From positions 1 through 58,852 of the forward strand of contig CACWLG010000009.1 of assembly GCA_902761635.1 (NCBI GenBank): DNA of 58,852 nucleotides, in the 5' to 3' direction. Origin of the DNA: Oscillospiraceae bacterium. Its GTDB lineage: Bacteria; Bacillota; Clostridia; Oscillospirales; Oscillospiraceae. This document shows positions 9,136-17,437 of the stretch, in pieces. Under the pieces are notes generated by a model. It made no database searches. It saw nothing but the letters and a program-made list of their open reading frames with translations, and was not told the DNA's origin. The position numbers and the translations under genes were made by a program. The number at the start of each line of letters is the position of its first letter. Position 1 is the first letter of the stretch.

Positions 9136-9180
9136 AAATCCCGGCAGCCTCTTGAAAGCTGCCGGGATTTCTGTTTGTTT
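9136..9180 (+). terminator. Intrinsic terminator after the ribbon-helix-helix gene
   Basis: Perfect 13-bp stem (9136-9148 with 9158-9170), 9-base loop, then CTGTTTGTTTG. On the minus strand it may also stop transcripts of the giant LysM gene, though without a T-run. Confidence 0.9.
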
Positions 9181-9269
9181 GCTTCTATTGCATTGCTCCC
9201 TGAAAGTGAGCGACTGGACCTTGGCGGCCCAGCCGCTCAGGGGGGAGATAAAGGGAATTGGCTGGGGAA

Positions 9270-12200
9270 TCAGGCTGTGGCCTGGAGAGCCAGGGCGATG
9301 GACGCGTTGCCGTTGACCGTGTAGCCGGTGTTGTCCAGGATCTTGTAGCCGCTGGGTGCGGTGAAGGTGAGCTTCTGGCCGATGCTGGCGCTGATGCTCT
9401 GGCCATGGGTCACGGTCGTTGCCGCAGCTCCGTTAACGCTCACAGATACGGGAACATCGGGCAGCGGCACATTGCCGTTGTTGGCGTCCAGGATGCTGAA
9501 GGTGACGGTGAAAGCGTCGATTGTGAAGGTCGCGTTGACCTTGACGCCGCCGGCGGGCATCTTGAACATCCAGCGTGCCGGGTGAGTTGCATCGGGCGTG
9601 AGCTCTGTCAGCTCAACGAGGCTGTTGTCGGTGATTCTCGTGATCTTGAGGTCTTCCTTCTTCAGGGCATTGTAGCCTTTGTCCGGCAGATCCAGGATGT
9701 AAACCTCATCGTCGGTATCAGCCGCGCCTGCATAGAGGTTCTTCATATCCTTGTCGTCGGCAAACTGCATGTTGCCGTGAGAGTAGGTGCCCTTTGTGAT
9801 GGGGTTCTTGGAGCTGGTGAGATTGATGAGCACGTGTGCGTCGCCGTTGGGAACCATGTACTTGTTGCCGTTGATGGTGCCGATGTCGGCGTTCAGGCTG
9901 AGCTGGTCAAAGCCCTCGGTCGCGGACTCGATCGTGATGATCGTGCCGGGCTCGATCATGTTGTAGGTCTGGGTGCCGCTGATCTCAGTGGAGAGGCTGC
10001 CCATGGTGAGCTTGGCGGATGCGCCGTCCGGCTTCACCATGAAGGACACGCTTCTGGAGGCAGTGTCGAAAGCTGTGGAGAAGTAGATGCCGCCGCCCTC
10101 AGTGGGAATGACCACATAGTCTGCCAACTCGCCGGCGCCCGGTGTGTAGTCGCTGACTGTGACGCGTGTGCCGTTGACGTCCGCGGCGAAGATATCCGCC
10201 GCATCGGGGAGCTCATACCCCTCGGCTGCCGTACCCATAATGTACAGGGGGCTGCCGATGACATACTCGGTCGTAAGAGGATCCATGGTGGGATTCAGGC
10301 TGTAGGACAGGGTGCCGCCGCTGACATCGTTCGTGATCTTGTTGCTGGTGCTCTTGAGACCAACGTAGAGCTGATCGGTGATGATGTCTTCGGGAACAAC
10401 ATACACGTTGCCGGTACCGATGTCGCCCTTGCCGCTCTGGGACAGGACTCTGAGGATGTCATAGCCGTTCATGGCGGAGGTGATGGTCACGCTCTGACCG
10501 GTCAGGGCCTTGATGTGGCCGGAGCCGGTGATCTCGACGACGTTGCCGCCCACGGTGGCATAGACCTTGCCGTCGGGGAAGGAAGTGCCGTCCTTATCCA
10601 TCACGTCGATGCTGAGATCGACGGTGAGGGCTTCCGCCTTCGGGAAGTCGGCCTTTATGATGATGGTGCCCTGCGGCATGGTGAAGGACCAGATGTGCGG
10701 TCTGCCGTCCGAGCTGCCGCTGTCGACCTGCTGGACGTTCACGGTGTTCTGCACGCCGTTGACGTAGATCTTGAGGTCGCCGAGGCCGAGGTGGTCATAT
10801 CCGTTATCGGGCTCGTCGAAGACATAGACGATCTCGCCGGGCGCAAACTCCTCAAGGGCAAGCACGGGATCGGTAGGATCCGCGCTTCTTCTGTAAACGA
10901 AGTCGCCGTTCTTGACCTGGGTATCAATGACCACGGTGGGAACGTTGGGATAGTAGCGGTCGTCGATGCGGATGATGACCCACACGGGCTCATCGGGCAT
11001 CATGAACTGGATGCCTTCGCCGGCGTTTGTCATATCCGTGTAGGGGACAGACTTGCCGCTGCCGGTGCTGATCTCGACGTCTCTGATGACCTTGTTCTCA
11101 GCAAGCGCCAGCTCGCTGCGCAGAATCTGGACAGGCGTCTTGTAGGCGATGTCTGCGAAGTTGAAGTCGGTGCCGACGTCGCGGTAGACGTTATTGGCGA
11201 AGACTCTGACCATGCCGGCGACAGGCTTGTTGTCGGCGTCGTAGACACTGATGACCATACCCTGCTGCGTGCCGCTGAAGTTCAGCGTGATGGACATGTC
11301 GCAGTCAGGCATCGTGAAGGTGAAGACGCGGATGGCGCCGTCTGCATAAGGCGCCGCGGGTGCGCCGTTGGCGTAGATCCATTCCTCGGTGGGAACGATG
11401 CGGTCAGCATCGGTGCCGAAGGGGATGATGGTGATATCGCTTGCCTTGACGGTGTACTTGGAGTCGATGGAGTTTGCAACGATGGCGACCTTATCGCCGG
11501 CGATGGCGCGGTTGACGTACTTGAGCGGTGCGCCGTCCACGTTCGGGCTTCTGCGGAACTCGTCGCTGTAGCCGGACGGGGAGGCGACGATCATGAACTC
11601 GACGCCGGCCTTGGTCACGTCGTACATGGCGTTGAGGTTGTGGATCGCGGAAACCGTCTTGGGTCTGAGGACTGCGGTGATGACGTGATCGCAGGCGCGG
11701 TCATCGATCATCTGGAAGTTATAGAAGTAGTTGAGCTGATCGGCGGTGTACTGCTGATCGTCGATGCGGAAGGAGACCATGTCGTACTTGGACCAGCCGG
11801 CCTCGGTCATGGCGACGGTGACGTAATCGCCGTAGGACACGTCGAACTTCGTCTCGAAGTCGAACCAGTTGATGTTGGTCGCATTGTCCAGGATGCCGGG
11901 GACCCAGTCGATGGCGATCTGCCACAGGCCCAGACCGGTCAGGTCGTTGCCGACCTCGTCCACGCACTTCATGGTGATGACGAAGGGCTTGGGATCGAAG
12001 ATGGCCTGCACGTTCACGCCGGATGCGGGCATTTTGAAGGTAAAGGCATAGCTGTTGGGATCGAGGCTCGGCACGGAGATATAGTCAACCGTGACGCGGG
12101 CGCCGTTGTCCTTGCGGGTGACGATGAGCTTGCTGTCAAGCTTCGTGGCGTCGAAGCGATAACCGTTGCCGTTGGTGACGACGATCATCACCTGAGCGCC

Positions 12201-14663
12201 CGGCTCGCAGGTGTTGGAGGACTTCCAGTTGCCGTTGGCGTCCAGGATCTTGTAGCCGACGGAGCCGATGCCGGTGATGGCAGCGGGACCCATGGCGACT
12301 TTGCCGGTCTCAAAGTAGGCCTGGATGGTGTATTCGACAACCACGCCGTCGGTATCGGGGATCTGGAAGTAGCCGTAGGTATTGGCTTCGTTCTGCATCT
12401 GCTCGATCAGCAGGTCGATTTCTGCCAGCTCTTCATCTGTGGGGTTGCCTTTAAGGGTCGGCACGATCTTGTACTGGACGAAGGCCACGCCGTCTGCGAC
12501 CGTGGTGCGCAGATCCACGTACTCAAGCACGGGGATGGAGGCAGACTTGTCGTTCTTGCCGGTGAACTCCACGCGCTTTTCCTTGCCGCCTTCCTTGTAG
12601 GTGACGGAGAAGCTGCAGTCGCGGTAGCTGGTGGCGGCAGTGGTCTCCTTGTTCATGTAGATCTCGCCGCTGATGGTGGCAGGCGTTGCAGCCGTGACGA
12701 TCGGGGTAACGGTGACGCCGCCCTTGGGCATCTTGAATCTGCCGCGCAGATTTGCGCCCTTGGAGACGGAGACCTTGAGGCCGTCGCTGTTGCGGACCAC
12801 GTCGTACTCGACCTTGTAGCCGCTGGTGATCTCGTTGCCGTCCTCGTCATAGGGCGCGAGGATGACGACTTCGTTGGTGTCCTGATCGGTGATGACCAGA
12901 TCCTCATCGACCGGACTCTTAATATCGCCGGCATCGTCAAAGGCGTAGATATTGCCGATCTGGGACGGCATGATCAGGATGTTGTTGCCCTTGGCGCCGA
13001 ATCTGACACTCACGTCCACGTCGAAGGCGGGCATGGTGAAGGTGTTGCTGAAAACGTTGACGATCTTCGTCGGATCGCCGTGCTTGTTGACGGTCAGTTC
13101 AACAGGCTCATACCCGTCCATTGCCTTGGCAACGACCGTGACGCTTGTGCCCTTGGCCGCGCGGGTCACGGCATTGCCGTTGACCTGCAGGTAGAAGCTG
13201 CCGCGTGCGGGCGTGGGCTCAATCACGTAGAAGGAGTACGTGGAGACAGGCGTGAGGACGACTTCGACATCCACATCCGCATCGGGCATGATGAAGGCCC
13301 TGGAGCTGCTCACGGTGAGCGCGGTCTTCGTGGAGGCGGTGATCATCTTCTTGTAGTAGGCATACACAGCAGAGATCTCATAGTTGGGATCGGTGCTCTT
13401 GATGACGACTGCAGAGCCCTTGACCGCGGACGAGACGGACACGCCGCCGACGGAGGCCGCAGCCTTGCCGCTGTAGTTGGCGGAGATGTTGATGTCGTGG
13501 CCGGTCTTGATGGCGGCGTCCACGCGGACGTTGCAGCTCGGCATCACGAAGGTGTCGCTGGTCAGGTGCAGGTCGGCGGTGCCGTCGGTGTACTTGACCG
13601 CGAGGCTCTGGATGGCTCTGCCGGAGTAGGTCTGGGTCACGATGGTGACCTTCGCGCCGGCAGGAGCAGCGGTAACAGCCTGGTTGTTCACGTAGAAGAG
13701 CATGGTGCCGTCAGAGGCGGACATGCCGCTCGTGAGGGTGTAGAGCTTCGACGTGCTGGTCGTGCTCGTGGTGGTGGTGCCGTTGCCGTCGGTGACGGTG
13801 GTGACGGTGGTCGTCGTGGCGGTGGTGCCGGGGTTGCCGGTGCCGGGCACGGAGACCGTCAGAGGCACGGGGTAGAAGAAGTTCGACCCGGCCCGGATCG
13901 CCGCGAGGTTGTCCGTCTGGTTCAGCGCCTTGAGCAGAAGCTCGTTGGCGTTGTAGGAGACACCCTTGGAGCTGACGATGCCGTAGGCAGTGTCACTGCC
14001 CGCGACCACATGCTGCATAACACCGTAGCAGGTGGTGCCGACAACAGGGCACACAGGCGTCGGGACGATGATGGTGTCCCCTGCTCTCACCTTGCTCCAG
14101 TCGGAGATGTTGTTCACCTGCTTGATGAACGGATTGAAGATGGAGAAGTTGACGCCCAGGTTGTTGCACACGCCGGAGACAGTCTCGCCGTAGGACATGG
14201 TGTAGGGCACCAGGTAGTAGGCAAGCGTATCCGCGGACTTGGCGGACGTGAAGTTCGCCGTGGACGCGGTGCTGACTGTGCCGGTGGTGGCAGTGCCGGT
14301 GATCGTGCCGGTAGAGGCGGTGGTGGCGGCGGCACCCGTGTTATAGGTGGTCGTGCGCGCACCGTTGGCGATCAGGACTGCATCATTATCGCTCGCAGGC
14401 AGAGTCAGGACTCTGCCGACAGCCAGCTTGCTCCACTGGCCGTCATAAATGTTGTTGAGGATCATGATAGCGTCCTTGCACGTGTAGTAGTTCAGACCTA
14501 ACTTCTGGCAGATCCTCAGAACGTAGTCGCCCTGTCCCATCGTATATTCGATGACATTGGCGCCGTACGCGGTGGTTGCGGCGTACGCATTGACGCTCAG
14601 CCCCGAGAACAGGGACAGAATCATCAATACCGTAAGCAGCAGACTTATGAACCGTTTCTTCAT
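9270..14663 (-). CDS. Giant secreted LysM and InlB B-repeat-like protein (1797 aa)
   Basis: A signal peptide (KKRFISLLLTVLMILSLFSG, cleavage near AYA-A) is followed by three LysM-like modules at about residues 40-90, 147-200 and 212-265 (for example QGDYVLRICQKLGLN and AVGRVLTLP), joined by Thr/Ala/Gly-rich linkers. The rest is a long chain of beta modules, each closing with an F-x-MP ... V-x-V-x-x-x-F motif (FVMPSCNVRVDAAI, FTMPAFDVDVSVRF, FKMPASGVNVQAIF, FTMPQGTIIIKADF, FKMPAGGVKVNATF and others), resembling divergent InlB B-repeats. It ends without an LPxTG sorting signal or membrane helix, so LysM binding to peptidoglycan is the likely anchor. An upstream in-frame start adding 26 residues lacks a signal; GGGGGAG precedes the chosen ATG. 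Role is inferred: surface scaffold or adhesin. No catalytic domain seen. Confidence 0.85.
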   Translation of the reverse strand: MKKRFISLLLTVLMILSLFSGLSVNAYAATTAYGANVIEYTMGQGDYVLRICQKLGLNYYTCKDAIMILNNIYDGQWSKLAVGRVLTLPASDNDAVLIANGARTTTYNTGAAATTASTGTITGTATTGTVSTASTANFTSAKSADTLAYYLVPYTMSYGETVSGVCNNLGVNFSIFNPFIKQVNNISDWSKVRAGDTIIVPTPVCPVVGTTCYGVMQHVVAGSDTAYGIVSSKGVSYNANELLLKALNQTDNLAAIRAGSNFFYPVPLTVSVPGTGNPGTTATTTTVTTVTDGNGTTTTSTTSTSKLYTLTSGMSASDGTMLFYVNNQAVTAAPAGAKVTIVTQTYSGRAIQSLAVKYTDGTADLHLTSDTFVMPSCNVRVDAAIKTGHDINISANYSGKAAASVGGVSVSSAVKGSAVVIKSTDPNYEISAVYAYYKKMITASTKTALTVSSSRAFIMPDADVDVEVVLTPVSTYSFYVIEPTPARGSFYLQVNGNAVTRAAKGTSVTVVAKAMDGYEPVELTVNKHGDPTKIVNVFSNTFTMPAFDVDVSVRFGAKGNNILIMPSQIGNIYAFDDAGDIKSPVDEDLVITDQDTNEVVILAPYDEDGNEITSGYKVEYDVVRNSDGLKVSVSKGANLRGRFKMPKGGVTVTPIVTAATPATISGEIYMNKETTAATSYRDCSFSVTYKEGGKEKRVEFTGKNDKSASIPVLEYVDLRTTVADGVAFVQYKIVPTLKGNPTDEELAEIDLLIEQMQNEANTYGYFQIPDTDGVVVEYTIQAYFETGKVAMGPAAITGIGSVGYKILDANGNWKSSNTCEPGAQVMIVVTNGNGYRFDATKLDSKLIVTRKDNGARVTVDYISVPSLDPNSYAFTFKMPASGVNVQAIFDPKPFVITMKCVDEVGNDLTGLGLWQIAIDWVPGILDNATNINWFDFETKFDVSYGDYVTVAMTEAGWSKYDMVSFRIDDQQYTADQLNYFYNFQMIDDRACDHVITAVLRPKTVSAIHNLNAMYDVTKAGVEFMIVASPSGYSDEFRRSPNVDGAPLKYVNRAIAGDKVAIVANSIDSKYTVKASDITIIPFGTDADRIVPTEEWIYANGAPAAPYADGAIRVFTFTMPDCDMSITLNFSGTQQGMVISVYDADNKPVAGMVRVFANNVYRDVGTDFNFADIAYKTPVQILRSELALAENKVIRDVEISTGSGKSVPYTDMTNAGEGIQFMMPDEPVWVIIRIDDRYYPNVPTVVIDTQVKNGDFVYRRSADPTDPVLALEEFAPGEIVYVFDEPDNGYDHLGLGDLKIYVNGVQNTVNVQQVDSGSSDGRPHIWSFTMPQGTIIIKADFPKAEALTVDLSIDVMDKDGTSFPDGKVYATVGGNVVEITGSGHIKALTGQSVTITSAMNGYDILRVLSQSGKGDIGTGNVYVVPEDIITDQLYVGLKSTSNKITNDVSGGTLSYSLNPTMDPLTTEYVIGSPLYIMGTAAEGYELPDAADIFAADVNGTRVTVSDYTPGAGELADYVVIPTEGGGIYFSTAFDTASRSVSFMVKPDGASAKLTMGSLSTEISGTQTYNMIEPGTIITIESATEGFDQLSLNADIGTINGNKYMVPNGDAHVLINLTSSKNPITKGTYSHGNMQFADDKDMKNLYAGAADTDDEVYILDLPDKGYNALKKEDLKITRITDNSLVELTELTPDATHPARWMFKMPAGGVKVNATFTIDAFTVTFSILDANNGNVPLPDVPVSVSVNGAAATTVTHGQSISASIGQKLTFTAPSGYKILDNTGYTVNGNASIALALQATA

Positions 14664-15134
14664 AATTGCTCCCCCTAAACTACCCTTTCGGGTAAAATGA
14701 TTACTGCGCTGAGACTTGCTTTGAACCGCAGCTCTTTTCAAATGATGAAAAAAGTATTACGATTCGGCTATAATATTACAACAACTCTCCCTAAATTGCA
14801 AGACCCAAAAACACAAAAATTTCAAAAAATTTCAATTCAGTTACACGCCTAATTTGTCCAAAGCTCCCAAATGTCTGGTTTTTCAAGGCTTTTAACGCTT
14901 TTCGGCGGGTGGCGGCAATGGTTGCAAAAGAAAAACATTTATTTGGTTTTCCCATAAGGGAGGAGAAAAACGGGCCCGATTTCCTGTTTTGTCTTTAAGA
15001 CGCCGGACAGGCCGCTTTGTTCCCGTTTTTTCTCGGGAGAAGAAAAAAAGTCCAGGCGCCCCGGAGGGATCGCTTGTATTTTCAGGCCGTCGATGATACA
15101 CTTGGGTATATAGATATATTTAAAAGGAGAAGCC
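14664..15134. promoter_or_regulatory. Divergent intergenic region, LysM gene / pseudouridine synthase
   Basis: Holds a likely promoter for the LysM gene on the minus strand (-35 TTGCAA at 14796-14801, 17-base spacer, -10 TAATAT at 14773-14778), and a weaker plus-strand candidate for the pseudouridine synthase (TTGTAT, 17-base spacer, TACACT at about 15075-15105). The A/T-rich 14800-14960 stretch shows no ORF, riboswitch or repeat that I can support. Confidence 0.55.
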
Positions 15135-15800
15135 ATGGACATTCCCCTGCTGTTTCACGACAAGTGCATCGCCGTGTGCCGCAAGCCCCCGGGTCTGGAT
15201 TCCGAGGCGGACATGCCCGCCCTGCTCTCCGAATGTCTTGCGGTGCCCTCGGTCTTCTGCGTGCACCGGCTGGACCGGGCCGTAGGCGGCGTGATGGTCT
15301 ATGCCCTCAGGCGGGAGAGCGCCGCCGTGCTGAGCCGTCAGATGGCCGACGAGCGCTTTCAGAAGGAATATCTCGCCGTGGTGCACGGGCGGCCGGAGCC
15401 GGATGCGGACACACTGCGGGATCTGCTGTATCACGACCGAGGGCGGAACAAGAGCTTTGTTGTCAACCGCAGGCGCGCGGGCGTGAAGGAAGCGGTCCTG
15501 GACTACCGGGTGCTCGAGGAGGCGGAAGATCTGAGCCTGCTGTCGGTTCGCCTGCACACGGGGCGCACACACCAGATCCGCGTCCAGCTTGCCGCGCGGC
15601 GGCATCCGCTGGTGGGTGACAGCAAGTACGGCAGTCCGCGGCGGGACTGCGCCCTTGCGCTCTTTTCCCGTGAGCTGGGCTTCTCTCACCCGCAGACGGG
15701 CGAGGCGCTGCGCTTCTGTGCTCCCCCGCCCCCGGGCTTTCCCTGGGAATTGTTTCATGATGCGTATAACGGAGGTTTGACATGCGATACATCGAAGTGA
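15135..15800 (+). CDS. RluA-family RNA pseudouridine synthase
   Basis: Isomerises uridine to pseudouridine in rRNA or tRNA; the target cannot be told. The 221-residue protein is compact and lacks an S4 domain. Motifs: KPPGLDSE near the N-terminus, the catalytic HRLDRAVGGVMVYA (Asp at about residue 40), EYLAVVHG, and TGRTHQIRVQLAARRHPLVGDSKYG. GGAGAAGCC precedes the ATG. The last 19 bases overlap prmA, so the two are coupled. Confidence 0.93.
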   Translation: MDIPLLFHDKCIAVCRKPPGLDSEADMPALLSECLAVPSVFCVHRLDRAVGGVMVYALRRESAAVLSRQMADERFQKEYLAVVHGRPEPDADTLRDLLYHDRGRNKSFVVNRRRAGVKEAVLDYRVLEEAEDLSLLSVRLHTGRTHQIRVQLAARRHPLVGDSKYGSPRRDCALALFSRELGFSHPQTGEALRFCAPPPPGFPWELFHDAYNGGLTCDTSK

Positions 15801-16708
15801 CCGTAAACACCCCGAAGGAGGAGCTGGACGCGCGCTGCGAGCAGATGGCAGCCATGGGCGCGGGCGGCTTCGTCATTGAAAACGAGGAGGATTTCCGGGC
15901 GTTTTTCGAGCATAACCGCCAGTACTGGGATTATGTGGATGAGGAGCTGGAAAACAAATTCCTCGGCGTCAGCCGCATCAAGTGCTACCTGACGGATGAT
16001 GAGGATGGCCTTGCCGTACTTCGGCAGATGAAGGCGGCCTTCCCCACGCTTAGCACCGCCTTTGTGGAGGACAGCGACTGGGAGAACAACTGGCGCGAAT
16101 ACTATAAGCCCATCGAGGTGGGTGAAAAGCTCGTTGTGGTGCCCGAGTGGGAACAGGCCCCGGACGACGGGCGCGTGCCCCTGCGCCTGGACCCGGGTCT
16201 CATCTTCGGCACCGGCAGCCACGCCACCACCCGCATGTGCCTTGCGGCTCTGGAGCCGTACTGTACCCCGGGCGCGCGCGTGCTGGACCTCGGCTGCGGC
16301 AGCGGCATTCTCGGCATCGGGGCGCTGCTGCTGGGCTGCGACACCTGCCTCGGCGTGGATATCGACCCCAAGGCGCCGGACGTGGTCATGTCCAACGCCG
16401 CCCTCAACGGCATCGGGCCGGAGCGCATGAGCGCCTGGGCAGGCGACATTCTGGGCGACGCGGGCCTGCGCGCGAGGATCGGCGGAGGCTATCAGCTCGT
16501 GCTTGCCAACATCGTGGCCGATGTGATCATTTCCCTCTCGTCACTGGCAGGGCAGTTCATGGCCCCGGGGGCGGTGTTCATCTGCTCGGGGATCATCGAA
16601 AACCGCTGGCCGGAGACGGCTGCCGCCCTGAAGAGCAGCGGCTTTGAAATCACGGACCACCGCTCGGAGGAGGAGTGGCACTGCTTCGTGTGCAGGAGAG
16701 CGGAATAA
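15782..16708 (+). CDS. prmA: Ribosomal protein L11 methyltransferase
   Basis: SAM-dependent trimethylation of L11 lysines. 308 residues with an N-terminal substrate domain (RYIEVTVNTPKEELDARCEQ), the linker motif DWENNWREYYKP, then the Rossmann methyltransferase with LDPGLIFGTGSHATTRMCL, LDLGCGSGILGIGA (SAM loop) and VLANIVADVI, all diagnostic of PrmA. It overlaps the upstream pseudouridine synthase and is followed by two hairpins that belong to a dispersed intergenic repeat and probably terminate it. Confidence 0.97.
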   Translation: MRYIEVTVNTPKEELDARCEQMAAMGAGGFVIENEEDFRAFFEHNRQYWDYVDEELENKFLGVSRIKCYLTDDEDGLAVLRQMKAAFPTLSTAFVEDSDWENNWREYYKPIEVGEKLVVVPEWEQAPDDGRVPLRLDPGLIFGTGSHATTRMCLAALEPYCTPGARVLDLGCGSGILGIGALLLGCDTCLGVDIDPKAPDVVMSNAALNGIGPERMSAWAGDILGDAGLRARIGGGYQLVLANIVADVIISLSSLAGQFMAPGAVFICSGIIENRWPETAAALKSSGFEITDHRSEEEWHCFVCRRAE

Positions 16709-16725
16709 AGGGTATAAAAAATGCC

Positions 16726-16804
16726 GCAGGGGCCGATTCCCTCATCGGCCCGCCGTTTTGCGACACTGTGCGTAATTCGACGGGTCGATCAGGGGATCGA
16801 CCCC
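16726..16804 (+). repeat. Two-hairpin dispersed repeat acting as prmA terminator, copy 1
   Basis: Hairpin GGGCCGAT-N6-ATCGGCCC (16730-16751), then GGGTCGATC-AGGG-GATCGACCC (16782-16803) followed by CAACTTTTTTT. The same two palindromes, in the same order and linked by a related spacer with ATTCG-CGGG, occur inverted at 31274-31392. The second hairpin plus T-run is a good plus-strand terminator. Confidence 0.85.
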
Positions 16805-16822
16805 AACTTTTTTTAATTGGTA

Positions 16823-17431
16823 TTAAAAGATAAACGCTTCGGACTCGTTGCCCTCCGGCTGAGTCTCGACCGTGGTCTGCTCCTGCACGGGCTGGACCTC
16901 CTGCTGGGGCGGGGTGTAGCCGGTGCCCGGCTCCTCGCCGGTCTGGATCACAAGGTCGGCATTGTTCGTCTCGATCAGGCCGTTTTCGATCGTGCTGCCC
17001 AGCTCTTCGCCGCCGGTGAAGGCGTTCTCGGCGCTGTTTTCTTCCTCCTGCGCCTCACTGCCCTCCTCCCCTTCCGGGACCTCCTCCGGGTTCCAGGCCT
17101 GCGGCGCGGGATTTGCGGCAGCGACAGGCTGCTGCACCGGCCGCGGCGTGGGTACAGGTGTCGGCGTCGGGACCGGCGTCGGCGGCGCCGTCGGCAGGAC
17201 CACCGGTGTCGGGGTCGGGGCGGCGGTCGGGCGCGGCGTGGCTGCGGCACGCGGGAGCAGGCTCCCGCTCTGGGTCACGGTGTTCTCGGCTTCGGCGGCG
17301 GCTGCGCGCTGCTCGTTCGAGGCGAAGCGAAAGCCGAAGCCGAAGAGCGGCGACATGAGCATCACTGCCAGGATCAGGATCAGCCCCAGGGCCCGGTTGA
17401 CGGCTCTTGCGGCTTTGTGTTTTCGGTTCAT
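16823..17431 (-). CDS. Proline/threonine-rich single-pass membrane protein, unknown function
   Basis: 202 residues: a basic N-terminus, one membrane helix or uncleaved signal (residues about 14-37, ALGLILILAVMLMSPLFGFG), then an extracytoplasmic low-complexity part with PTP/PTPTPVP repeats (residues 64-105) and an acidic Glu/Gln/Thr-rich tail. No domain recognised. It follows the transglutaminase gene with a 6-base gap and its own AAGGAG site, so both are likely exported partners. A wall-spanning spacer is the simplest reading. Confidence 0.8.
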   Translation of the reverse strand: MNRKHKAARAVNRALGLILILAVMLMSPLFGFGFRFASNEQRAAAAEAENTVTQSGSLLPRAAATPRPTAAPTPTPVVLPTAPPTPVPTPTPVPTPRPVQQPVAAANPAPQAWNPEEVPEGEEGSEAQEEENSAENAFTGGEELGSTIENGLIETNNADLVIQTGEEPGTGYTPPQQEVQPVQEQTTVETQPEGNESEAFIF

Positions 17432-17437
17432 GGCTCC

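Noticed and set aside
9258-14501. A 1747-codon open frame on the plus strand opposite the LysM gene
   Set aside because: Shadow frame caused by high GC and codon bias; its product is His/Asp/Gly/Val-rich with no domains, and the minus-strand gene has a signal peptide, LysM and repeat motifs.
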